From NCBI GenBank assembly GCA_923184405.1, contig OV299793.1, positions 1,057,797-1,099,239 on the forward strand: a stretch of DNA of 41,443 nt, written 5' to 3'. Shown here one piece after another: positions 9,467 through 18,487 of the stretch. The position numbers were made by a program, and so were the translations under genes. The stretch comes from Neisseria meningitidis. Lineage in GTDB: Bacteria; Pseudomonadota; Gammaproteobacteria; Burkholderiales; Neisseriaceae. The notes beneath the pieces are model-generated. The model searched no databases. It saw only the letters and a program-made list of their open reading frames with translations, and was not told the DNA's origin. Positions within the stretch are counted from its first letter, which is position 1; every line of letters starts with the position of its first letter.

Positions 9467-9552
9467 GCGGACGCGGCAAAATTGGTAGACACACCATATA
9501 ATTAAGCTTCCGGCGCCGAAAGGTGTGACAGTACGAGTCTCTCTTGTCCGCA
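9467..9552 (+). tRNA. tRNA-Leu, probable anticodon UAA
   Basis: The acceptor stem GCGGACG (9467-9473) pairs with TGTCCGC (9545-9551). The D-loop carries AATTGGTAGA, and the long variable arm of a class II tRNA appears as GGCGCCGAAAGGTGTGA. The T arm reads TACGAGT where TTCGAGT is expected. The anticodon arm is distorted by miscalls (CCATATAATTAAGCTTCCGG), and the most consistent reading gives UAA. The terminal CCA is not clearly encoded. Confidence 0.75.
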
Positions 9553-10075
9553 GCAATAATGATAAATAAACTATATAGTTAATGCTTATCGGGACAAATT
9601 AGTGCCACAAAACATAAGTCATCTGCTTTTCAGCGGGCGGCATTTTATCTCCCTATATATGATTCAACACGCAGAACGGTACATAAAGTGCCGCCATTTG
9701 TTCCGCACCGAATCGGAAACAGGTGCTTCCGCACGCAATCAGATTCACCCCCTTAATACAAGGCTTTCAACCGGAAAGAAGAAAATATTGATTTTGATGA
9801 TGGCATCAAAAAACCCCTCCCGCTCGTCTGCCAAAAGGAATGGTTAAGAAAAGCAATGCGTCTTCTGATGGAACGCGATATATAAGGAATCGAGCGGAAG
9901 GGTAGGCGGGTTTCTGCCAGTTAATCCTGCGGTCTGTCCTGACAAACCCGACAAACGCTGGCATATGGCGGACTGTTCACAATATAGTCCGGAAATCTGA
10001 ACCCGCAAACGTGAAATAAGATAGAATACGCCCCGTTATTTTACCGTCCAATCCCCATTGACGCAAGGAAAAACG
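9553..10075 (+). other. intergenic region between tRNA-Leu and purM
   Basis: No gene can be supported. Around 9765-9880 the plus strand has a protein-like stretch (DFDDGIKKPLPLVCQKEWL, then RKAMRLLMERDI and a stop) that could be the tail of a small gene whose front is miscalled. The last 60 bases before purM hold a weak TAGAAT -10-like hexamer and the AAGGAAA ribosome binding site. Confidence 0.4.
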
Positions 10076-10870
10076 ATGAATACTTCATTCAGTCACCGCG
10101 ATGCAGGTGTCGATATCGACGCAGGCGACCAACTGGTCGAAATAATCAAACCGAGGCCAAAAGTACAATGCATCCCGAAGTACTCGGAGATACGGACGGC
10201 CTGGCGCATAGGTCAAAATCGGCAAGAAAGATAAAAATAACGTACTGGAAGAAGTATCCACTACACAATAGCAACCAAGCTCAACTTAACTTTGTTACAG
10301 TTGCCACACGATACGGTAGTCATCGACCTTGTTGCAATGAGTGTCAACGAGATTTTGGTTCAAGGAGCAGAACCTCTGTCTTTCTTGGATTATTACGCCT
10401 GCAGCAAATTGGATGTTCCGCGCGCAACCGATGTCATCAAAGGAATTGCATAAGGTTGCGAAGAATCCGGCTGCGGCCCTGATTGGCGGAAACAGCCGAA
10501 ATGCCAGGTAGGCATCCCATCGGAGCGGACGATTTCACGGGTTTTGCTGGCGGCGTAATGGAAAAAGAGAATGTCATTACCTACCACAGCATCGGCGCAG
10601 GCGATCTCGTATTGGGTTCGAGCTTCCAACGGCGCACAAACAAACAGCTAGTACCTTATCCGTAAAATCATCGAAAGCGACAATCCCGATCTGGAGTGCA
10701 GAGTTTACGATAATGGCAAAACCTTGCGTGAGGCTGTTATTACGCCGACCCGTCTGTATGTGAAACCGATTCTTGCCGCTATGGAAAAATTTACCATTAA
10801 AGGTATGGCACAAATTACCAGCTACGGCATTACCGAAAAAGTGCCGCGCATGTAGCCTGAAAACACGGCT
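10076..10870 (+). CDS. purM: phosphoribosylformylglycinamidine cyclo-ligase (AIR synthetase), 3' end unreadable
   Basis: PurM closes the imidazole ring in purine synthesis using ATP. The reading starts [20 protein letters not shown] at 10076, the usual AIR synthetase start. Further pieces are [20 protein letters not shown] near 10320, then [23 protein letters not shown] and [17 protein letters not shown], and finally [19 protein letters not shown] near 10720 and [12 protein letters not shown]. Many indels and substitutions occur; for example, the GETAEMPG motif is damaged. Similarity ends near 10870, about 90 residues short of the normal 344. There the read turns into an A-rich bad tract, so the gene's real 3' end is hidden and not necessarily lost. 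Confidence 0.9.
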
Positions 10871-10883
10871 GCACAAATCGATG

Positions 10884-11092
10884 AGCAATCGTGACAAATG
10901 ACCAAGATCTGACAGAGAAAAACCATGACTCAAAAAAAAAAAAAAAAAAAAAAAAGCAAACCACAATGGATCAAACCAATAATCAAAGAACTTTGCAATA
11001 AATAAAAATCAATGAGACCAAAAGGCCTACCAAAATCAAAACCATCCTTTAACAACATAGTGAAACCCCGTCGCTACTAAAAATACAAAACA
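10884..11092 (+). other. A-rich bad tract with human Alu-like segments
   Basis: Two pieces resemble primate Alu repeats. At 10895-10955, AGATCTGACAGAG is followed by ATGACTC and a run of 24 A, like an Alu 3' end and its poly-A tail. At 11053-11090 the text matches the Alu left-arm block (GTGAAACCCCGTC, then CTACTAAAAATACAAAA) at 36 of 38 positions by my alignment. The order is tail first, then left arm, separated by A-rich filler. Both lie where the Neisseria genes become unreadable. They may be base-caller output and not real DNA. Confidence 0.75.
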
Positions 11093-11207
11093 AAAAAGAC
11101 AAAAGACAAAGACAGCAAGCAATATCACAAATGCTAAAAAACAGAAAACAGAAGATGACAAAATCAAGTCAGAAACAGTGCGCATGGAAGAATTGTTATA
11201 ATGTATC

Positions 11208-12280
11208 GCAGATTCGCATTTGAAGTCCAACCTGGACTAACAGAAAAAGACCAGTAAAAATAACAAAAAACAAAACATGCAAGAAAGATTAAATGAACAA
11301 AAAGTAACTGACACAAGACAAGCGATGACACATGAAATACCTATCCTGCCAATGCACAGACACAGAAATGCCAAACAGCAGAACAGACACAAAAGCAACA
11401 GCAGCCGCAAAAGCAGACGGCACAGCACCTAAAGGCAGCAATACAGCGCCGAAAAGCCCAGCGGCAAAGCCGGACTATCAAACAGCGTAAGCGACAACCC
11501 TATAAGCTCGATTCGCAGCTGATTCAGCACATCGACACCCTTATCCGCCGCAAACTCAGTCCCAACAAGTATGCGCCTACCTGTGCAAACACCACCGGAT
11601 CACGCTCCACCACAGCACCATTTACCGCTACCTCCGCCAAGACAAAAGCAACGGCAGCACGTTGTGGCAACAACTCAGAATATGCAGCAAACTCGACCGC
11701 AAACGCTACTGCAGCACATGGACCAGAGGCACAGTACCCAAATGTCTCAGCATAGAAAACTGACAATCTAGCGTCGACCAGACCTTTAATATCAGCGATC
11801 GGGAAGCCGACAACATTCTCGGCAAATGACAGAAAAGCGCATTATTGACCTAGGACGATCACGCTACAAGCTACACCATCCTCTGCAAATTGTATAGCCT
11901 CAAAGAAGATGACACTGCTCGCGCAGCTGTAACCGCATTATTGAAACATTAAGATAGGATGCACAATTATTACCAAGGATAACGGCAAAGACGTTGTACC
12001 AACTCACTAAAATATACAAAGCATTCAAAGCGTAGACATACTAATGCGGTCCTCTACCATCTAGGGAAAACGACCGAATGAGAACACCAACGGACTCATC
12101 CGACAATACGGCCCCAAACAAACCGATTCCCGTAACATCAGTGACCGGGAGATACGCAGGGTTCAACATGAGTTGAACCTCTGAGCAAGAATATCAGTTG
12201 GCTACGAAACGCCAAGTGTAATATTCTAGAATCTGTTCCAACCACTAATACACAAAGTATTGAACTTGAAATCAGACTGC
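11208..12280 (+). mobile_element. IS1655-like insertion sequence (IS30 family)
   Basis: The inverted ends are GCAGATTCGCATTTGAAGTC at 11208-11227 on the left and the complement of TTGAACTTGAAATCAGACTGC at 12260-12280 on the right. They agree in outline despite miscalls. The span of 1073 bases is close to the size I remember for IS1655 (about 1080). The transposase fills most of it on the plus strand. It lies between purM and narP and abuts a Correia element on its right. Target-site duplications cannot be judged at this accuracy. Confidence 0.85.
11285..12253 (+). CDS. IS30-family transposase (IS1655-like)
   Basis: A DDE transposase that moves the surrounding element. The N-terminal 50 codons are unreadable, so the start near 11285 is estimated from family length. 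Clear pieces begin with QQYSAEKPSGKAG-like text near 11440. They continue with LDSQLIQHIDTLIRRKLSP near 11510, HHSTIYRYLRQDKSNGSTLW near 11610 and RDREADNILG for EADTI (first catalytic Asp) near 11800. Next come TITKDNGKD for TMDNGKE near 11975 (second Asp), NENTNGLIRQY near 12085 (the catalytic Glu of NENTNG) and ISDREIRRVQHELN near 12135. The end is GYETPSVIF-NLFQPLIH near 12253. All three DDE positions are represented. Confidence 0.88.
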
Positions 12281-12282
12281 AA

Positions 12283-12384
12283 GCATTAACCAACATCAGG
12301 GAACAAAGAACAGACGAAGCCGCAAACAGTACAAATAGTACGGCAAGGCGACGCAACGCAGTCTGATTTATCATAATCCGACAC
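12283..12384. repeat. Correia element, short form, miscalled
   Basis: About 100 bases align with a short Correia element: ATCAGG, ACGAAGCCGCAAACAGTAC, AAATAGTACGGCAAGGCGAC and GCAACGC, ending in ATAATCC. Both terminal repeats are damaged. It begins two or three bases after the right end of the insertion sequence, suggesting that the IS inserted at or beside it. Confidence 0.75.
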
Positions 12385-12749
12385 ACAAACATACATACTC
12401 AAAGTAAATTACCTTGCTATTCACGTCTAAACCACTGAAAAGCAAAGAAAACATCGGAGTAGAACATGTTACCCTAAAAAAAACTATCCTCATAAAAACA
12501 TACCGCAAGAAAATACCATGATGAACAGGCAACACACAACATACGAGAAAAAGCAGTATCAGATAAAGACAAACTGATGTTCAATAAACCAAACAAAAAA
12601 ACAGAAAAAACCAAACCCACGAAAGTGAGCGAAGCAGACATGAACAGACAACTCTCAAAAGAGAAGAGCACAGATAAGCAAAAAAACACATGAAGAAGGG
12701 AAGCTCATCAGCACCGGTCAATCAATGCAAATCTAAAACCACTACTGAC
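12385..12749. other. low-quality A-rich stretch, no supported gene
   Basis: About 365 bases rich in A and poor in T on the plus strand, with no recognisable protein in any frame. It lies between the short Correia element and the 3' end of narP. Nothing can be assigned. Confidence 0.6.
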
Positions 12750-13391
12750 ACATCCTATTGAACCGTTGATGACCTAAAAGACAGCCAGCAACCGGCTGCT
12801 GCAGTTGAGCTCACGGAGCAAGTACTAAACCTACACATTGACGGTGGATTCAACTAGATCGAACTGGCACGCGATGATTTTGTTGCTGAGTCCTGCGGCG
12901 ACAAAGACCTAGAATTCCAGTTCGCCACGGCATAACTGAGGAGAGTACCAGAGACCCTTGGGCAGGTTCGGGGGAAATCAGGCCTTTAACGAGTTTGGCG
13001 GTCATCTCGGGCGAGAATACATTATCAGCCTTCGGCGACTTTGCGTATGCTATCGAGCAGAAACTCAGCGTTGAGGCTTTTCAGCAGGTAACCGCGCGCG
13101 CCGATGCGAATACAGTCGGTCAAGTCATCGCTGTCTTCGGAAACGGTCAGCATAATCACCGCCTGCTGCGGATTGATGCTGATGATTTGGGAGAGTGCTT
13201 CGCGTCCGTTCATGCCGGGCATATCCAAATCGAGCAGGACGACATCAGGTTGCAGCCGACTAATCATTTTGATGCCCGAGAGGCCGTCTGCGGCTTCGCC
13301 GATGACTTCTAAACTGTGTTGGAGCGACAAAGGCTTAAATGCCGCTGCAGAACAGGGTATGGTCGTTTATCAGAATAATTTTAATAGTCAT
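12750..13391 (-). CDS. narP: NarL/NarP-family response regulator
   Basis: DNA-binding response regulator paired with NarQ, which in Neisseria activates the denitrification genes aniA and norB. From ATG 13391 it reads MTIKIILINDHTLFCSGI, then a TAA miscall. The receiver domain follows: DVVLLDLDMPGMNGREAL with the phospho-acceptor Asp in LLDLDMPG, VIMLTVSEDSDDL, and RIGARGYLLKSLNAE with the conserved Lys. Near 12940-12780 the LuxR-type helix-turn-helix is readable in pieces (VAAGLSNKIIA, then ESTVNVHV). A length of about 214 residues is right for the family. Its ATG sits 2 bases from the narQ stop (TGAAATG). Confidence 0.88.
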
Positions 13392-13392
13392 T

Positions 13393-15236
13393 TCAGCTTT
13401 CTTCAGGTACAACCGTCAATGAGATAGTGGTTCCTGTTGAGCTTGGGAACGGATTTCTAAAACGGCATGGATGCGTTTGGCACGCTCCTGCATGATGTGC
13501 ACTAGGACATGGCTGCCCGAAGGTTCTCCTATTTTCTCCGTGTCAAAACCTTGTCCGTTGTCTTGCATGGTCATAGTAAAGCGTCCGCCGTGTTCGAGCA
13601 GTGTGAATTTCACACGGGTGGCGCGGGCGTGTTTGCGGATGATGGACAGGCTTCCTGCAGGATAAAAATCATTTGGAGCTGCGCATCATCAGGAGGCAGG
13701 AACGAACCGTTTTACCAGGCGGTTTCGACAGTATATCGGTTTGTTGCGTAAAGCGGGCGAATAGATCGGCAACGGCTTCAGGAAATTCTTTATTGCTGAT
13801 TTGGTACGGAAGTTGAGCAGCAGATCGCGGACATCTTCATAACATTCCTGCACGCCTGTTTTGATGAAGCTGATGTGTCTGAGGCTTCCTACGTTTGATT
13901 TCGGCAAAGGCGGTTTCCAGCATCTGTACCTGTAGGTTTAGGAACGTTAAAGCTTGTGCGATGCAATCATGAAACCCATGAGCATATCAAGCAAAAATAC
14001 TGCAATACAGCTAGACCAGGCGTGTATCTTCTGCCTGAAAAGAGACCAGCGAGAGATACGCCCAATGACCTAAATCAGTGATTAAGCAATTCCAGGTCGT
14101 ACACCAGTGAGAGAAATGCCGTCCAGAACCTGGAGCAATACCAAGCCCAAGGAGGAAAGATCTTGTTTAAAATAAATGCCCAGAGAAACTTTCATGGTAC
14201 TGAACAAAAGCAGTAAACTGACTCAAGCCGCAATCCGCATGATCAAAACAAAAATAAACATCGAATAAGCACAACAAAACAAAACCTATAGGAATCCACT
14301 CCTAAAGAGAGCAAAAGACAGCATAGAAAACGTTCTGCAGAATGTACAAGTAGGTAAGACTGATGCAGGACACAAGTAGTTTGACAGAAGCTTAGGGACA
14401 GAATCTTCATTATTTGTTGTACGAGACTGCACACCTACTAGACGACTAGTCCTTCCCAAATCATCATATAAAAGGCTAAACCTGCCACCCATGTTAGTAA
14501 ATGTGAATCAACGCAACTCACCTGTTTGAACTAAAACAAAAAAACTTATGCGAACCGGCATATAAAGAAAAGACCTAACTCCCATACATACACAGCAACA
14601 AAACTCAACGAACACAGCGAATCAAAAACCCAAAAATAAAGCCAAAATGGAAACAGCACGAAATCTGGGACACAAGCCTCATACAAAAGTAATCTCAGAC
14701 CAAAACAATCAATAAAGCAAAGAAGACACCATGTGATGTTAAAGTTAACATTCCACAAATGCACAATAAAACAGTTACGAATATTTCAGCACAAACAAGC
14801 GTATAGAAAACAAAAATCATGACATCCGTCACAGAAATATAGAAAATAAGCCTAAAAAGCATGTCAAGCACAAAAAAACTAGAATCAGGCATGGACAGTA
14901 TCTAAGCATCAAAAAAGAACAAAGTCCGAACGAATCAGAGGTCAGGCTGAAGGCATCACTTCAAGTAAATAAGATACAGTAACAAACAGCATAATACTGG
15001 CATAGAAACAGACTGTATAGATGAGGAGCGAAAAGAATACAGAACCCAGAAATAAATCCACACATTTGCAGCCAGCTCCATTACACAAGGCACCTAGAAC
15101 ATACATCGAGGAAAGGACGGCCGCAATAAACGCACGCAAAGAAAGCAGCAGTGTCATCAAAACGACAGACAATGCCGCCAACCTGACCCACACCCGGTCA
15201 GGAGTTTCAGGCGTAGGAAAGGCTGATGCCGTCTGA
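13393..15236 (-). CDS. narQ: NarX/NarQ-type sensor histidine kinase
   Basis: Membrane sensor kinase of the nitrate/nitrite (or NO) responsive system with NarP. The N-terminal end near 15200-15080 shows TPETPDRVWVRLAALSVV, then LMTLLLSLRAF, a first membrane helix. The periplasmic and HAMP parts (about 14950-14000) are unreadable because of an A-rich bad tract. The catalytic core is clear: HDCIAQALTFLNLQVQMLE near 13970 with the phospho-acceptor His of the HisKA_3 ELHD box. The N-box follows as QEALSIIRKHARAT near 13640, then DNGQGFD near 13550 and HIMQERAKRIHAVLEIRSQ. It stops at 13393 directly before narP. The span of about 1840 bases fits a kinase of about 600 residues. Confidence 0.82.
13990..15080. 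other. low-quality A-rich tract inside narQ
   Basis: The plus strand is strongly A-rich and T-poor, with filler such as AAAACAAAAATAAAC and no readable protein. It occupies the place where the HAMP, periplasmic and second membrane segment of narQ should be. The overall length is about right for that missing part, so this is probably gene sequence that the base-caller failed on. Confidence 0.6.
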
Positions 15237-15410
15237 AAACGGCTGGCAGTATCATGCTCGGCGAAAATTGTTCTAAATAATGCAAACAATATCATTCTTG
15301 GGATTAGATACAACTGCTCAGAAAGAATTGGTTAAGGAAAACATAATCCGCAAATCGCTTTTAGTGTTAAATCATGTTATGATAAAATTCAGATAATATG
15401 AATTTATTTG

Positions 15411-15432
15411 CCGTCTGTTTAGACGGCATTTT
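15411..15432. terminator. inverted uptake-sequence-like hairpin before mobA
   Basis: GCCGTCTGTTTAGACGGC forms a short perfect stem, followed by ATTTTG. It resembles a reduced pair of DNA uptake sequences. It lies between the narQ start and the mobA start, where it may end transcription entering from the left. Confidence 0.5.
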
Positions 15433-15498
15433 GAGTCATTGGGAACGGCAGACTGCAATCATGAAACCTCGGAACTTCTTTCCAAGAGAACATCCGCA

Positions 15499-16080
15499 AT
15501 GAAAACTTTTGCCCTGATACTGGCCGACGGTCAGGCGAGCTTCGTATGAGGCGAGGACAGGGTTTGCTCTTTGGGGGAAGGCACTGATAGATCATGTCAT
15601 CGACAGGGTCAGGCCGCAGGTCACCATCGCCATCAGCAGACCAACCGGAATTTGGAAGAATATGCTCGAAGAAGTCCGCATACCCGGACGCACGGCAGTG
15701 CAGCATTTCGGCCCGCTGGCATTGTGTACCAGTTAATGATTTGTGCAGTTGGCGATCATGACTGGCTTTGGTTGTGCCAAAGATATGCCGCATCTGCCGG
15801 GCGATTTGCGGCGAGGTTTGAAACGTGTCGAAACGCACACCGCTGTGCAAATGCGTATTATGTGGAAAACGCCGATAACCATGCACCACAACATTATGTA
15901 TATCCGCCCGCAGATTCTGCAAAGCGCGATTCCCCATCTGTTTTCGGGTATGAAAACATCAAGAAGCTGGCTGCAGCAAGCGAAAGCGCGCGGCCAGGTC
16001 AGATTCGAGTTCGACGCGGCATTTTGCCGACTGGAACACGCAAACCGATTTTGCAGGAGGGATAAGGGCAAGACCGCCGA
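15499..16080 (+). CDS. mobA: molybdenum cofactor guanylyltransferase
   Basis: MobA attaches GMP to molybdopterin to form the bis-MGD cofactor. The reading begins [16 protein letters not shown] at 15499, a damaged LAGGxSxRMG nucleotide-binding motif. It continues with [23 protein letters not shown] text, [14 protein letters not shown] and a FGPLA-like stretch near 15710. [16 protein letters not shown] near 15770 corresponds to the CDMPFLP motif that ends the nucleotide-binding half. The C-terminus near 16000-16060 reads [17 protein letters not shown] and DWNTQTDF (NTPED-like position). Many indels are present. The end near 16080 is estimated from a family length of about 193 residues. Confidence 0.82.
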
Positions 16081-16236
16081 CCGACTGTGGAAAGGAAAGG
16101 TCAAGCCATACCGGGCGGTTTTTGCCCGAATCGGGAGGGCATTAATGCCGGCTGGAAGCGCATTTCAGACGGTACATTTTTCGCGGGGAGATGCTGACAA
16201 TTTGCACCATTTTTACCGACACAGGGAAACAGGATT

Positions 16237-16866
16237 ATGTTTACACAGGCATTGTCTCGATGACTGCAAAAACTGATTTAAGCAATCCACCGCCCGTCGG
16301 AGGCATTTCTACACTTATGTCGTCGAGCTTCCGCAAGAGGCGGAGGACAATCTAGCAACGCGGCGCATCGGTCGCCAATAACGGCTGCTGCCTGACGATT
16401 ACCGAAATCGAAGGAAACCGCGTCAGTTTCGATTTAAATGGCGGGAAACTTCGGCAAAAACCAATTTGGGGCCGCTGAAGCGAAGCGCGATTGGCGTCAG
16501 CATCGAACCGGCGGCGCGTTTCGAGACGAAATCGGCGGACATGTCATGAACGGACATATTATGGCAACCGTGCCCATTGTCGAAATCGAACGGGACGGGT
16601 TCAACAGCACGGTTTGGTTTTCGCACCCGCATGAACTCAAACCCGACATCCTGACCAAAGGGTTCGTCGGCTTGACGGTTGCAGCCTGACCATAGGCAAA
16701 GTCGAAGACGGCTGTTTCAATGTCCATCTGATTCCCGAAACTTTGGAACGGACGCTGTTCGGCAGCAGAAAGGTCGGCGACAGGATCAACATCGAAATCG
16801 ATCCGAATACGAAGGCAATCGTCGATACACGTCGAACGGCTGATGGCGCAAAGATATGCAAAGTGA
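16237..16866 (+). CDS. ribE: riboflavin synthase, alpha subunit
   Basis: Last step of riboflavin synthesis: two lumazine molecules are converted to riboflavin and a pyrimidine. The start at 16237 gives MFTQALS; removing a two-base insertion restores the family start MFTGIVS. The protein is an internal repeat of two lumazine-binding domains. In the first are [16 protein letters not shown] (near 16385) and [19 protein letters not shown] (near 16530). In the second are [24 protein letters not shown] (near 16690) and [20 protein letters not shown]. The end reads [11 protein letters not shown] with a TGA at 16864. DUF815 starts 8 bases later. Confidence 0.92.
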
Positions 16867-16873
16867 GGCAGAG

Positions 16874-17649
16874 ATGGAAATCAAACAAGTTCTCGATAAA
16901 GCCAATGCCGTTTTCAGGCGTTTGATCCCGTGCCTCAACCCGAACCCGGGCATACGGATTCGAACGCGCGGGCGCTTCCGCTGGCAGAGGCAGGCAAAAG
17001 GTTTTTTGAACACATGTCCGATCCGCACACCTTCCCCTTGGAAGGCTGGCCGGAGTCGGCAGCAAACCGAATTGCTGGTGCGTAATACCGAACAGTTCAT
17101 TGTCGGCAGACCAGCGAACAATGTATTGATGAGCGGCGCGGCGGAACAGGCAAATCCTCGCTGGTCAAAGCCCTGTACAAGAATACGCAGACAAGGGATT
17201 GCGCCTGATCGAAGTCGATAAAAGCGATTTAAACGGCCTGCCTTACCTGATGAAGCTAAAGCCAGAACGAACGGAACAATTGATACGGCACTTACGACAG
17301 ATCCGTCGTTTGAAAGCGGCGATAAAACCTATAAGGCATTGAAAACCGCGTTAGACGGCGGTCTGTCTCAACGTTGCAGCCAACGTGTTGGTTTACGCGA
17401 CTTCCAACAGACGGCACCCGAATACCGCGAATATTTTGACGAGAATGCCGGCACGACGGGGTATGCGGGCAAATCCATCAGAAAGAAGCGGTGGAAGAAA
17501 AAATATCCCTGTCCGACCGATTCTGATCGTGGCTCAGTTTATATCCATTCGATCAAAACGATTATCCGCCGGCAGTGCAAAATTGGCTGGAAAATTTCGG
17601 CATGCCGTATGATGAAACCGAACAAATGAAGACATTGCAAAGGGCGTAG
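16874..17649 (+). CDS. DUF815-family AAA+ ATPase
   Basis: A P-loop ATPase of a family of unknown function. It starts [16 protein letters not shown] at 16874, directly after ribE. Downstream are [22 protein letters not shown] text, then [20 protein letters not shown] near 17075. A damaged Walker A follows near 17150 ([12 protein letters not shown] after correcting the frame), then [19 protein letters not shown] and the characteristic [15 protein letters not shown] / [10 protein letters not shown] segment near 17345-17420. The end is [20 protein letters not shown] at 17581-17649. The span of 776 bases is slightly short for the usual 280 or so residues, consistent with deletions. Its stop lies 8 bases from the stop of the convergent Spy-like gene. 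Confidence 0.85.
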
Positions 17650-17656
17650 ACGCGGG

Positions 17657-18192
17657 TCAGCCCTTCGAGACGAACCGCGTTTCAGATTTCCTGCGATAAA
17701 GGGCATGCTGCCGAAACAACGAGCGTTGTAAACATTTCGGGGATAACACCAGGCAGAGAAGAAAGAAACATTTCTCCTGTTGCGGTGTGAGGATATGGAA
17801 GAACCAGTGTTGATTTCCAAACCGTCCACCGCAAAATCCATACCGGACAAAAAGCGGCTTTCGACATAATCGCGCGCCTCGTTCCGATTAAAAACATCCG
17901 AGGAAGTGAAGTCGACGACAGACCGATGGCCGCTGTGTTCGGAATGCATAACCTTCAAACGCGCCCTGTCGCCCGCCATTTTGAAGGCGGTGCGGATTTT
18001 ACGCAGCTCATAGTGCTGACTTTGGGTCAGCCTGAGTCGGCCTATGTCGCAGTTCGGCTGAAAATCGATCGGGCGGATATAAGCCGTGGCGGCGTGGGAA
18101 AGCTGACAGGAAAGCAAAGCCATACTTAAAAAAGAGGCGGCAGGTTTGGCAAAACGGCAGGGAGCAGGCAGTGGCACGGCTTTTCCTCTCAT
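17657..18192 (-). CDS. Spy/CpxP-like periplasmic protein
   Basis: A small exported helical protein of about 175 residues. From ATG 18192 it has a basic start, then a signal peptide core ASFLSMALLSCQLSHAATA. The mature part contains LRLTQSQHYELRKIRTAFKM, RARLKVMHSEHSGHRSVVDF, NRNEARDYVESRFLSGMDFA and, after a frame correction near 17810, QHWFFHILTPQQEK. The pair of LTxxQ...LRxI and LTPQQ motifs around amphipathic helices is the layout of the Spy/CpxP chaperone and envelope-stress family. Function is inferred from that pattern. It converges on the DUF815 gene. Confidence 0.7.
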
Positions 18193-18307
18193 TGGACATT
18201 TTCGGCAATATACTTGATTGACCCGTGAAAGATGGCAGTATGGCAGTTAACTTTAGGGAATAACGCGTACGTCTGCCCGCGCAGGCAGACATAACTGCTG
18301 AATCGGT

Positions 18308-18465
18308 ACGTAAAGAGCATTGGCAAAAAGCAGTACAGCATGGCCACGCCTTTCCTTAACCAGAATGATTCTAGAAGATGCTGATGCGCCAAGTGAATGG
18401 ATTGGGTACTACCTGTAATGACTGCAGCTTCGAGGGCTTATCCAGATCGTTGGGAGTCCACCATA
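18308..18465. repeat. Correia element, full-length form, heavily diverged or miscalled
   Basis: About 158 bases upstream of rpe follow the order of a full Correia element. They are AAAAAGCAGTACAGC, GCCTTTCCTTA, AGAATGATTCT (for GAACGATTCTC), AAGATGCTGATGCGCCAAGT, GAATGGATTGGGTACTACC and CTGCAGCTTCG, ending TCCACCATA. Every block is recognisable, with many substitutions. Its neighbours are called better than this, so part of the divergence could be real. Confidence 0.7.
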
Positions 18466-18487
18466 AAAGGTCATTGAAGCAAAAAAC

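Noticed and set aside
10931..10955. Poly-A tract as a phase-variation repeat or a polyadenylated retrogene
   Set aside because: It is embedded in Alu-like, low-quality text. An artefact or host-derived origin is more likely than a bacterial switch.
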